A DNA stretch of 64,000 nt from Ctenosaura bakeri. Lineage: Eukaryota; Chordata; Lepidosauria; Squamata; Iguanidae. Where the stretch lies: contig CAOLHI010000928.1 in assembly GCA_948474755.1 (NCBI GenBank), positions 124,001 through 188,000 on the forward strand. The letters run 5' to 3'. Positions 13,796 through 23,329 of this stretch are shown here, piece by piece; position 1 is the stretch's first letter, and each line of letters starts with the position of its first letter. Below the pieces are notes generated by a model. That model saw only the letters and a list, made by a program, of their open reading frames with translations, searched no databases and had not been told where the DNA came from. The position numbers and the translations under genes are program-made.

Positions 13796-14350
13796 TGATA
13801 TTCCTAGGTTTATCAGTGTGAGGAAATGGATGGAAGCAAGAGGTAACAAGGACAGATTAATCAACACGCTTCCTCACTTACATGTTGATTTTGCAAGAAA
13901 CTTTAGACCAGGTTGTCATAACAGGGAAACCCTAGATGTTGAGCTACAAGTTAGGTAAGACATGAATTCTTGGCATCTTCATGAAATTCACAGCTTCCTT
14001 GGAAAACCCATCATCCATTAAACTTTTATAGATATAATTTATGGTTTACAGTGTACCAATACCCTACTACTGTTACCCTTTTCTGCTCAGTCTAATCTAC
14101 ATAAAAACAAACTTCACAACACAAAAGCTTTAGTAACATCACGAAGTAGAGATCTAAAAGAGAGTGAAACAAAATAGTTGTTAACACATAATCTTAAGAG
14201 TGCAGGAATAGTTGCATTCTGAGAAGCATCAACCTTACTTACTGCATGAACATGATATCTTTGTTTATAAATGTAGAGACTTATTTCTGCAAACAACGCT
14301 CATGGTGTCATCCTGACCAGAATGGGTGGCACAGCTCTGATTCAACATCA

Positions 14351-14593
14351 GTTGCTGTTGTTGTGTCCCTTCAAGTCATTTCTGACTTAATGGTGACCCC
14401 TAAGGCAAACCTATCACAGGTTTTTGAGAGGGCAAGATTTGTTTAGAGGGGGTTTGCCTTTGCCTTCTTCTGAGGCTGAGAGAGTGTGGTTTGCCCAAGG
14501 TCACCCAATAGTTTTCCATGACCGAGCAGGGATTTGAACCCTGGTCTCCAAAGTCATCGTCCATCCTCAAACCAGTACACCATGCTGGATCTC
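14351..14593 (-). mobile_element. tRNA-derived SINE with BovB-like tail
   Basis: In antisense the copy starts with a GTTGCTGTTGTTG tail and a BovB-type end (TCAAGTCATTTCTGACTTAA). It runs through CCCAAGGTCACCC to an antisense B box (GGATTTGAACCCTGGTCTCC) and ends at the tRNA-like 5' head near CCATGCTGGATC. It looks close to full length. Confidence 0.8.
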
Positions 14594-14870
14594 TTCATTA
14601 GTATCTGGTACAAACCCTGAAATGTCTGCTTAGGGGAAGGGGGAAGCATAGAAGTGACAAGTATGCTCTTATCTGCTAATCTTGGTCACATTCCCCTAGC
14701 GCTATTCCAGTTCAAGGAAAGCCATATGGAAAAATTCCCCAGACCAGTTGGACACCAGCTTTTGCCTGTCAATTTCATGTTTAACGGAAATGTCACTGCT
14801 TTTTCGAAGAATTTTATGTGGCTCCACATGCAGATATTTTTTCATCAGACCTCTTCCTTTTAACATGCCC

Positions 14871-14892
14871 CCCACACACACACACACATACA
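14871..14892. repeat. (CA)n microsatellite
   Basis: A short run of ACACAC preceded by a C tract. Confidence 0.8.
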
Positions 14893-15217
14893 CCATGGCC
14901 AAAAAGGGAGCCAAGCTGTGTCCAGAAAGACAAGCCTAAATCTGGAGCTACCAGCACAGTTATGCCTCTGCCTACCTCCTAAGAACTGGAGATGGGAGAC
15001 AGAGCCTTGTGGTGGACTTCCTTTTGCACCCAACAGACATCCCAAGCAACCAGCCTGTGCAGATGCAGGGCAAATCTCTACCCACTAGCTCTGAGCTGTT
15101 GGTGGGCAGTAGCCTGTCTTCTCCTTCCTCTCTGATTGTGCAACGTGAGGTCAGGAAGAATACTTTAGCTCTTGGGGAAGGGAAATCCTTTTGTCAGTCC
15201 TGGGTTCCATCTCTCCT

Positions 15218-15745
15218 AGAATCATAGAATCATAGAATTGGAAGAGACCCTATGGGCCATCCAGTCCAACCCCCTGCTATGCAGGAACCCACATCAAAGC
15301 ATTCCCAACATGGCCATCCAGCCTCCGCTGAACAACCTCCGAAGAGGGAGACTCCACCACACTCCTAGGCAGCAGATTCCACTGCCAGACAGCTCTGACC
15401 ATCAGAAAGTTCTTCCTGAGGTTCAAGTGGAATCTCCTTTCCTGCAGCTTGAATCTATTGCTCCTTGTTCTAGTCTCTGGAGTGGCAGAGAACAAGCCCA
15501 CTCCCTCCTCAACATGACATCCCTTCAAATAGTTAAACATGGCTATCATGTCCGCTCTTAACCTTCTCTTCTGCAGATTAAACATACCCAACTCCCTAAG
15601 CTGTTCCTCATAGGGTTTCATGGCTTCCAGACTCTTCACCATTTTGGTCGCCCTCCTTTGGACATGTTCCAGCCTGTCGATATCCTTAATCCCAGAACTG
15701 GACACAGTATTCCAGATGAGACCTAACCAGTGCAGAACATCCTTT
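15218..15745 (-). mobile_element. CR1 LINE, 3' end (5'-truncated)
   Basis: The antisense 3' tip carries two AGAATCATAG units followed by GGCCATCCAGTCCAACCCCC. The minus strand 15705-15277 keeps an uninterrupted 142-codon frame of the CR1 ORF2 C-terminus, with YEEQLRELGMFNLQKRRLRA and [20 protein letters not shown]. The upstream end is lost near 15745. Confidence 0.9.
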
Positions 15746-16909
15746 CATGTTCTTTATTTATTTACTTCATTTTAATACCACATCATGATCTCTTTCTGTG
15801 GGCAGGGTTTACAACCTAAGTACACACTTTGCAAAAGGCATCAGGTGACTTAAGAGGCTGGGAAAGAAAACGCAAAGTGTTTTCTTTGCCATGAGAGTCT
15901 CCCTGTAGTTACCTGTGAGATAGGTGTCTCCTGCAGCAGTGCAGGTCACACTGCTGTGAGTTCATACCAGCTTGTGCAGAACCAGAAGCTTGACCAGAGC
16001 CCACACTGGAATGCAGTTAGACGTATTTGGTGCAGAGTATACAAGACAGTTACCATCTGCCTACAGTCCAGATGCAACAGCCACGTGCAGCATATTCACT
16101 TGTTCCTCACATTCATAAACAGAGCAAAGGTGAATTGTATGCTTAGTATGAAAGACATTATACAAAGGAAGAGAGCCAAACCCATTCCACTGCACACCAT
16201 TACTTTAAGCAGTCTACGTGCAATACCAGAACTGCACTCAAAGTGGGAGAAAATGGCTTAGAGCAACAAAACTTAGCAAGCCTTAGTCATATACTTTCAT
16301 ATAAAACAGGAATGGTGAAAGTACAGGCCCACAGGGCTGTTTAAGAAGCCCCCAGCAATTCAAAATGTTTTTGAACATTTTTTTTAAAAAAGAAATTGAC
16401 TTCTCGTTTACTTCCTGGTTGAAAAAAAAAGCTCCCTCCCTTGGCTTAAAATAACCTAAGGAGGCCCAAACTGTGGCAAAATTGCCCCCCACCAAACCTT
16501 AGGAGTGTGCACAGCTAACCTTTTCAGTGACTGTTACCCACAAAACAAATTGAAAAACTTCCAAGATCCCATAGGGGGCCAGTGTGGCTGCTTCCAACTT
16601 CTGGCAGTGCTCTCTTCTTATGTGCTTAGCAGCATATACACATTTTATTTGAGAGTAGAACATGCATAGGTGAAATGCACAGAGGTGCTCAGTCACATTC
16701 ATCTTGACAGGCACTCTTGTATGGTATGGGAAGATTGCTTTCTGGTTCTACCATCAGCCTTAAAGTTGCACACATGGAATTGTGTTGTATTAACAGAATC
16801 AGATGCCTATGAGCTAACCTTGTACAAACTTTAGTGGTCCAGTCCACATGAAGCACACCACTGGTTTAGCACTGCTTGCATGAGATGGAATGAGCCTGAG
16901 CAAGACACA
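15746..16909. other. Intronic sequence, no clear element
   Basis: A TTTATTTATTTACTTC stretch near 15755 could be an antisense L2-type tail. Nothing else was recognised. Confidence 0.5.
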
Positions 16910-17089
16910 GGTCATTTCTGCACTAGCCTGTTGTAGCATGATGATTCCACTTTCAGCATCCTCTGGAATCCTGGGGTTTGCAGTTTCGGGAGGGGCCAGC
17001 TGGCCCCTCCCGAAACTGCAAACCCCAGGATTCCAGAGGATGTTGAAAGTGGAATCATCGCGCTACAACAGGCTAGTGTGGAAATGGCC
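16910..17089. mobile_element. Palindromic MITE, copy 2
   Basis: This is a near-perfect inverted repeat about a CCAGCTGG centre near 17000. The left arm has ATGATTCCACTTTCAGCATC and the right arm its complement. The ends are GGTCATTTCTGCAC and GTGTGGAAATGGCC, flanked on both sides by ACA, a possible 3-bp target duplication. There is no coding capacity. The terminal GGCC and 3-bp flanks suggest PIF/Harbinger affinity, but this is tentative. Confidence 0.8.
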
Positions 17090-17625
17090 ACAGTCCTGCA
17101 TGTTCCCTCTTTACCTCTCTTTCCATGTGGCTTGAGGTTTCACCCATAGATTGTGATTCATAACAAACTCAAAACAAGCTAACTTTATACCACAGGCTGT
17201 AAGACTGGCTTGCAATCTCTGATTCATGTACAACATGCAGAGATTCTGTAAAAGCTAAACTAAACATAGGCAAAGTTCTCTGAGCAAGTGATCAATTGTG
17301 CTGTTTTACTCGGTCTATTTCCAGTTCACAGACATAGCACTAAATGGGATAGGGATCAGCATGTAGAGGGATGGATTTCTAGCCCTCCATATGTCACTGG
17401 ACTGCAGCATCGAACATCTCCACCTTGTACCACTGACTGTTCTGACTTGAGCTGATAATGAGTTGCAGTTTTTCAGGATAGTCACAGGTCCAACCCTTGC
17501 AATAAACCAGGGCTATCTGCATCAACTAAAATTAGCCAGGTTTAGTTCTCCTACCTACCCAAAGATGTGCATGTATGTAGAGGCTGAAGATTCAATCTGA
17601 AATCTGCATGTGCTCTGCTACGATA

Positions 17626-17668
17626 TTATTATTATATCGTATTATATTATACTATATTATTATATAAG
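17626..17668. repeat. (ATT)n/AT-rich low-complexity tract
   Basis: Irregular ATTATT and TATATTAT units. Confidence 0.75.
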
Positions 17669-17884
17669 GGGTCCAGGAAATCTGCACATGCCCTGCCACT
17701 ATTGGCCTTTTCTAACACTAAATCTGATTGAGGAAAGCAAATAGGAGTCATTAAAAAGTAACGCACAAGCATCTCATGCATGGAAACAAGCACGGGTCCT
17801 GGACTGTGCTAGTCTATAATAAAAAACAGTGTTCTGTAAAGGTCTGCACTTGGGAAAGTCTAAGACTGTGAGCCAGTTTCTCCA

Positions 17885-17953
17885 ATTCATGATGGCAGTG
17901 AAATGGCAGAAAGATGAATTTCATCTTTCTGCAATTTCACTGCTATCATGAAT
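17885..17953. repeat. 69-bp near-perfect palindrome
   Basis: The left arm starts ATTCATGATGGCAGTGAAAT (17885-17918) and its reverse complement follows at 17920-17953. I count two mismatches in 34 positions and a one-base centre. It has no recognisable terminal motif, so its origin is unknown. Confidence 0.8.
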
Positions 17954-18055
17954 GAATTTCATTCTGGAAACATGGATTTTGAAGGAGCAGGGTTGTAGCA
18001 GGCAAGTCAGGAACAGTGGCTTGCAACTTTTTTCCTTTTGGCAGCGGTGCTTGGT

Positions 18056-18105
18056 CTTAAGAGTAGGACTACTTCCAGCGCTTGATCTTAAGAGTAGGAC
18101 TACTG
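18056..18105 (+). repeat. Short tandem duplication
   Basis: The string CTTAAGAGTAGGACTACT occurs twice about 31 bp apart, with related CTTCCAGCGCTTGA sequence between. It is a small local duplication. Confidence 0.7.
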
Positions 18106-18319
18106 CTTTGAAGAATTACCAATCTGAACTAGTCACAAAAAGATCAAAGGATGATAACATTAAGATCATACACAGTATAGATCCTTTAGTTTTGTAAAAG
18201 CTGGTCATTATGGTCAATAGCCCTTAGGGAAAGAATGTATTGATATCAAAGAATACTGGCTGAACTGGAGAGGGGGAAAAAAACAAGAGGCATGATGAAG
18301 GCTGGTAAAAACTATTACA

Positions 18320-18577
18320 GGGAGCCAGCATCGTGTAGTGAGTGGTTTGACCATTGAACTACAACTGTGGAGACCAGGGTCTGAATCCCCGCTCAGCCAT
18401 GGAAACCCACTGGGTGACCTTGGGCAAGTCACATTCTCTCAGCCCCAGGGGAAGGCTAAGGAAAAACCTCTCTGAACAAACCTTGCCAAGACAACGCTGT
18501 AATAGGGTCATCTTAGTGTTGCCATAAGTTGGAAAAGACTTGAAGGCATGCAACAACAACGACGACGACGATGATGA
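18320..18577 (+). mobile_element. tRNA-derived SINE with BovB-like tail, near full length
   Basis: The head GGGAGCCAGCATCGTGTAGT is tRNA-like (A-box region). A B-box region follows (GACCAGGGTCTGAATCCCCG), then CCACTGGGTGACCTTGGGCA. The tail (TTGCCATAAGTTGGAAAAGA, then CTTGAAGGCA) is BovB-like and ends in an ACAACAACGACGACG simple repeat. It is the best-preserved copy of this SINE in the window. Confidence 0.85.
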
Positions 18578-18705
18578 AAGAGCAGATTTGACTATTTCAA
18601 CTGTAGTTGAACCATTAGTCCATCTGGACCAGTACTGTCAACTTTGGCAGTGGTTTTCAACAGTTTTAGACATAGTTCTTTTCTAGTCCTACCTGGACAT
18701 TCCTG

Positions 18706-18802
18706 GTATTCTTTGATGGTCTTATATTCAGGTCTGACCAATCCTGACAATGCTAAGCTTCTGAAATCAGATAAGACTGGGGGTGTTCAGGGTGGCAGGG
18801 CT
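18706..18802 (-). pseudogene. 5S rRNA-like fragment
   Basis: In antisense it tracks 5S rRNA along about 95 bp: GGTATTC, then TGGTCT, CTGACCAATCCTGAC, GCTAAGCTTCTGAAATCAGA and GGGTGTTCAGGGTGG. It extends further into the 5S 5' end than the two 5S-SINE copies at 9.5 and 20.4 kb. No clear LINE tail was seen, so it may be a retropseudogene or an older SINE head. It is too diverged to be functional. Confidence 0.6.
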
Positions 18803-20411
18803 CATACAAATAAATAAAATATAGTGCCACAGTACTCTCAATAGAGCCACCGCTGGGACCAACATGTTGAAGCCTCGCTGTAGGTTTTACTGGTCCCTAC
18901 CCCTCCTATATTTGCATAAGCCCAGATCTCTGACAACCACCTGGAGTAAAGCGCCTCTTTCCCCACCACACCTCGCTACCAGACCTTAAGTACTATGGTG
19001 AATCTTTACTGGCGTACTGCATAGTCACAATCCCTCTGCAATTCAAAGAATAAGTTTTCTAAATGTACCCACTGGATTCTGAGAACCTCAGTATTTGACT
19101 TGTCCCAGAGAAGCCCTTGTCAAGGCAATGCCAGTCTCTCACAAAAACTCTTACAGGAGGAAAAGGTCATGATGGTATGGGTGGCATGAATGATTATCTC
19201 CACCTTTCAATGATCCCTAATAATGTCTGAGATTTCAGGATATGGTAGAAATAAATATTTTGACCTAAGACAAACACAGCAAACTGTTACCAGATCACAT
19301 AGATTTTAACCATTGCATCACCAAGCCCTAATTAAGTAAATTAATAGAGGACACTGTCATGCTTGGTTCCTAGCTTGCGGTGCACCTTCTCTACGGCACT
19401 AAACAAAAAGAAGAAAAATGCTGCCTGCTGCTCCTAATCTTCAAAGATAATTACAACCATTCATTCTCCAGGGACACGTACAGCTTCCCATTGTGCAAAT
19501 CAAACAGAGGAAGCGAGAAGGAGTCCAGGAAATAAATGCATATACAGGAAGGGCCACCATAATATAAATTACTAATTGCCTAGTGATGGTGTGTGTTTGC
19601 TATTTGCTCAGTGCTTTTCTCAGGCCCAGGAGAGAAGCAACAATTACTACTGACATTCCTCCATGTAAGAAAACAAGGACACAGTGTGCGAATATATTCA
19701 GAAGTCTTTTTTTTACTGCGTATCAATAATTCCAGTTTTAAGTACCAAATCTTTCCTGCTCTGACTGTAGATGTCCTATGCCTCACACTGACTTTTTACT
19801 GGTCTGGTGTGAATATCTGAGAACTATTGCTCTTGAGTGATTATACAACACAAAATGTATAAATGGTTGCGGGGAGAGGCATGGTCAGCCACAAAAAGAA
19901 ACAAAGTTAAAGCCTGATCTAGTAAGGTAAACATGGTTCATAATAAATTCTCATGTCTCAATTGTTTTACTGGTGTTTGTAAATGTGCAGCACCAATCAC
20001 AGTGATGGCATCAGCCAGCATTGCAACAGTACCAAGGTTGGATCCAAGGAATGGATTTGGTATATGATTTCCACAGAAGGCCAAAAATCACAACCAAATT
20101 GCAGAACACATATGTTTATGTATCACAGTGTTTACCTATGACTGGGTGGTGACTGAGAGGTAAAAGCTCTTGTAGAATTGAGGAGCCATAAGTATCCATG
20201 CCTCACACCCATTTTTTACCTCCCCCCCACGATCCCACATTGTCTGAGAGGTTAGAAATTCTGCACAGGATCTGCTTGCCTCATTTTCAGAAAGCAATGC
20301 CCATTTTAGATGTCCCAAAATGCAACACCTGGTGGTGAGCATGAGCAGCCCCCACCAAGTTTATTATTTTAATAAGATTTTATGACCTTCTTTTCACAGC
20401 AACTGATTCCA
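18803..20411. other. Intronic sequence; possible conserved non-coding stretch
   Basis: No repeat or gene was recognised. About 19330-19600 has balanced, non-repetitive composition with homeodomain-like TAATTA/ATTA words, and could be a conserved non-coding element. That is a guess from composition only. Confidence 0.3.
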
Positions 20412-21095
20412 AGGTATGTATGTGCCTCCAGCTCACCTGTTGACTTACAGAGATCCCATTCATTTCATTGGGTTTTTTAAGGCAAGGAATACTCAGAGGT
20501 GGTTTTCCCAGTTCCCTTCTCAAAAATACAATCAGCTTGACCCATGCAAAAGTGGAAAAATCTAAAAATACCAAATGTGTGTGTGCGGGGAAGGGAACAG
20601 ACACATGGTGGAGAGAGTGGGCATCCAGGGTGCAAATCAGGTCAGGGAAAGGAGAAAGAAGGGGGGGGTTGGCACGATGGCCCTATACTTCTTCTCTCTC
20701 ACCCATCTCCTCCCCTGGGGGGGGGCATGGGGAGAGGTTTTGTGGTGCTGAGCAATTGCACTGCAAGCCATCCTTAGGTGGCTGGGCAGCTGCTGGTAGA
20801 GGAGGAGAAGGGAGAAAATCAGAGGCAGGTTTTTAAAGGGCTGCGTCACCCGATTGGAGCCACCAAGAGGGGAGGTTCCCCCAGAAAAGAAGCACTTGAG
20901 GTGGGGGGGCAGAGGTTAGAGAAACTCACAAATAATCAAATCCATGAAAGTCAAACCCACAAATATGGAGGGCTGACTGTATACCCTATGGCACCTGGCA
21001 TTCATTGGCAGTTTCCCAACCAGGCACTAACCAGGGTTGACCTGCTTAGCTTCCGAGATAAGATGGGATTTGGTGCCTTTAGGATATTTAGCCCC
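20412..21095 (-). mobile_element. 5S-derived SINE, split by a DNA transposon
   Basis: The BovB-like tail half (20412-20530, with CCCATTCATTTCATTGGG and GGCAAGGAATACTCAGAGGT) and the 5S-like head half (about 20982-21095, with TTGACCTGCTTAGCTTCCGA) match the intact copy at 9530-9762. They are separated by about 450 bp belonging to the pogo/Tigger-like element. Confidence 0.7.
20530..20979 (+). mobile_element. Non-autonomous pogo/Tigger-like DNA transposon, copy 1
   Basis: The right end (AAATATGGAGGGCTGACTG at 20979, then TA) is an inverted terminal repeat whose complement CAGTCAGCCCTCCA matches the left end of copy 2 (CAGTTGGCCCTCCA, 28712). The interior aligns by eye with the reverse complement of 28270-28712, for example TTTTTAAAGGGCTGCGTCAC and CCCAGAAAAGAAGCA. 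The left terminal repeat is degraded. It is inserted in a 5S SINE. The G-rich open frames (20468-20836) are not genes. Confidence 0.65.
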
Positions 21096-21599
21096 TACAA
21101 TACAATAAAGCAGAGTACATCAGTCTTCTAGCAGTACAATAAAAAGCAGTAAGGCCACAGAACCACTAAGCAGAAAAGAGGGAAGCAAATTTATTTAAAG
21201 TGCTTGGACAAATAAAAAGGTTTTGGCCTTTCACCAAAAAAAAGCTTACGGGAGCACAGCTTCGCACCTTAGCTTGCAGGTACACCACTGGGGAGGCCAA
21301 TTCCATTACAATATGCAAAAAAAATAAATAAACGCCAGCCATATTATTATAGCAAATGGAAACACACTAGTCAACAACGCTCAGAGCTGACCGGGCGAAA
21401 TAGCAAACATTCAATAGCCGGCAAAGCTGGTTTGACCACCACACAGAAAGAAAGAGACAGCTTTTGTTTACTTCAGCAAACTTAAGAAAACAGGAATATG
21501 ACCTGCTTGTTTGTTCAAGAATCTAATTGTTAATTGATACAGTGTTTACTTTACCCAATTAAGACTATTGCAGCACACTCCATGTGATGGTGCTCTTGA

Positions 21600-22345
21600 A
21601 GGCAATTCTGAAGCTGCATCTAGTACAAAATGTAGTAACTAGATTTCTGAGTGGAACATCTTATAGTGCCCGGTTTGACCTATAAAGCCCTATACAGCTC
21701 ATGTCCAAGTTATCTGAAGTACTGTGACCTCCCTTACAAACCTGCCGGTGCTCTGAGATCTGCTGGGGAGGCCCTTCTCTCTTTTTCATCACCCTCATAT
21801 CTGGTGGGAACAGGGGAGATGACCTTCTCAGAGGCTGTTCCCAGGCCCTGGAACTCCCTTCCTAATGACGTTAGACTGACACCCTCTCTACTTTCTCTTT
21901 GCAGGCAAATAAAGATCTTTCTGTTTAGTCAGCCAATTGTTGATTGACCATATAAGGCCCATCTCACCTAAGCTGGATCTTAATACTGTTGTGCTATCTC
22001 TAGGGCCATTTCCGCACTACACTCTTATAGCGCAATTATTCCACTTTCAACATCCTATGGAATCCTGAGATTTGCAGTTTTGGGAGAGGCCCCCCTCCCG
22101 AAACTGCAAACCCCAGGATTCCATAGGATGTTGAAAGTGGAATAATCGTGCTATAAGAGTGTAGTGCGGAAATGGCCTATGTCTTTAATGATGTATCTTT
22201 CAATGTGTTTTTTTGTTCAATCTCATTTTAACTTTTGTATCTTGTGAATTTTTAACAATGTGTTTTTCAATCTATTGTAAGCTGCTTTGAGTCCCAAACT
22301 AAGAAAAAGGCAGGATAGAAATAAATAAATAAATATAACAAATAC
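21600..22345 (+). mobile_element. L2 LINE 3' end, interrupted by a MITE
   Basis: Fragments of the L2 ORF2 C-terminus are recognisable (TYKAL then YSSCPSYLKYCDLP; later PRPWNSLPNDVRLTPSL and FLFSQ). The 3' UTR carries GTAAGCTGCTTTGAGTCCCA and ends in an AAATAAATAAATAAATA tail. A palindromic MITE is inserted at 22003-22177. Confidence 0.75.
22003..22177. mobile_element. Palindromic MITE, copy 3
   Basis: The ends are GGGCCATTTCCGCACTAC and GTAGTGCGGAAATGGCC. The arms TTCAACATCCTATGGAATCC and complement surround a GGGAGAGGCCCCCCTCCC core. TA flanks both ends. It is inserted in the L2 3' region, so it is younger than that L2. Confidence 0.85.
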
Positions 22346-22373
22346 AATAAATAAAAAACAACAACAGTAACTT

Positions 22374-22600
22374 TTAATTGCTGCAGCTGCCAATATACTT
22401 GGGGTTTGTGATGACAGTTAAAGCCCTAAACATTTTGGAACCATAATACTGGAAGGAGTACCTCTTCCCAAACCTACCTGATGACTGAAGATTCCTGGAG
22501 AGGCTCTCCCCTGTGTTCCACAATTGGTTTAAATTGATATTATCAGTATTCATCCTGTGAGCTTTTGATACAGGATGAGATATAAATATTTTCATAAACA
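22374..22600 (+). mobile_element. Degenerate L2-like fragment next to NET1 exon 2
   Basis: The string TTAAAGCCCTAAACATTTTG, then GGAAGGAGTACCTC, and the ending GGATGAGATATAAATATTTT resemble the L2 C-terminal coding and tail region. It ends close to the exon 2 donor. Confidence 0.4.
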
Positions 22601-22617
22601 AACTATAGGTTACTCAC

Positions 22618-22684
22618 CAGAGTCAAATCCCAGTGTGTCCCAGGAGTCAGAAATGTGAAAGAGCTTCCTCGTCGCAGTGGATAC
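22618..22684 (-). CDS. NET1: NET1 coding exon 2
   Basis: This 67-nt exon has an acceptor TTTTGTGCCTGCAG at the high-coordinate side (CAG complement at 22685-22687) and a donor CTG|GTGAGT at the low side (complement of 22612-22617). Its first base completes the Arg codon begun in exon 1. It then reads YPLRRGSSFTFLTPGTHWDL followed by TL and ends in phase 0. The LRRGSSFTFLTPG block is the diagnostic NET1 long-isoform motif. Human NET1, from memory, has PGPNWDFTL where this copy has PGTHWDLTL. The other two frames do not join to exon 3 without a stop. An old L2-like repeat tail ends about 20 bp beyond the donor. Confidence 0.9.
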
Positions 22685-23084
22685 CTGCAGGCACAAAAGA
22701 TTTTCTTGTTTATGAGCAGCAGCAAGGGGCACAAGTGCAGCCTAGAGGCTCCTAGCAAGTGCTCAACTCTTTTGCCTTCAAGAGCATCTGTCGATGCAAA
22801 AAGTCTGTAGAATTAGAAGTCTGTGTAACTATGTCTCCAAATTTTCTAAAGGACTTTATGAACCCACCTAGCCCTTGGGATCTTCAGGGGGAAGTCTCTC
22901 GAGACCTTCAAGAAACACATTTGGTGGTGACACAAGAGAAGGCTTTCCCAGGTGGATGCTCACAGGCCACAGCACTACATACCACAGGGGGGGTTGCTTG
23001 AACCCTTTGCTGTTATTCTTCTGCCAGCAGCCAAATATATTTTTTTTTAAGGCAGGTCTTTATTTTATTTGGACAAGCAGGTCA

Positions 23085-23325
23085 AACTACCTTTGGTGTA
23101 GTAGTCTGAGTGTTTGATTAGGACTCCAGGAGACCAGGGTTCAAATCCTCACTCAGCCATGGAAGCCCACTGAGTGACCTTGGAGATGTCACACTCTCAG
23201 CCTCAGAGGAAGGAAGTGGCAAACATCCTTGAACAAAGCTCGCCGAGAAAACCATATGAGAGGGTTGGCATCAACTGGAGTTGATTTGAAGGCATACGAC
23301 AACAAACCCAACAACAACAACAAGA
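23085..23325 (+). mobile_element. tRNA-derived SINE with BovB-like tail
   Basis: The head is TTGGTGTAGTAGTCTGAGTG, the B box GACCAGGGTTCAAATCCTCA, then the body CCCACTGAGTGACCTTGG. The tail CAACTGGAGTTGATTTGAAG runs into an ACAACAACAACA repeat. Confidence 0.8.
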
Positions 23326-23329
23326 GATT

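Larger units (their letters stand above)
11841..22617 (-). other. NET1: NET1 intron 2 (about 10.8 kb)
   Basis: The intron lies between the exon 2 donor (22612-22617) and the exon 3 acceptor. It contains SINEs, one CR1, a palindromic MITE, a 5S-like fragment, a split 5S SINE and an L2 remnant. No other exon was recognised. Confidence 0.8.

Noticed and set aside
20468..20836. 122-codon plus-strand frame
   Set aside because: Lies across a 5S SINE and a pogo/Tigger-like element; G-rich and without domain signal.
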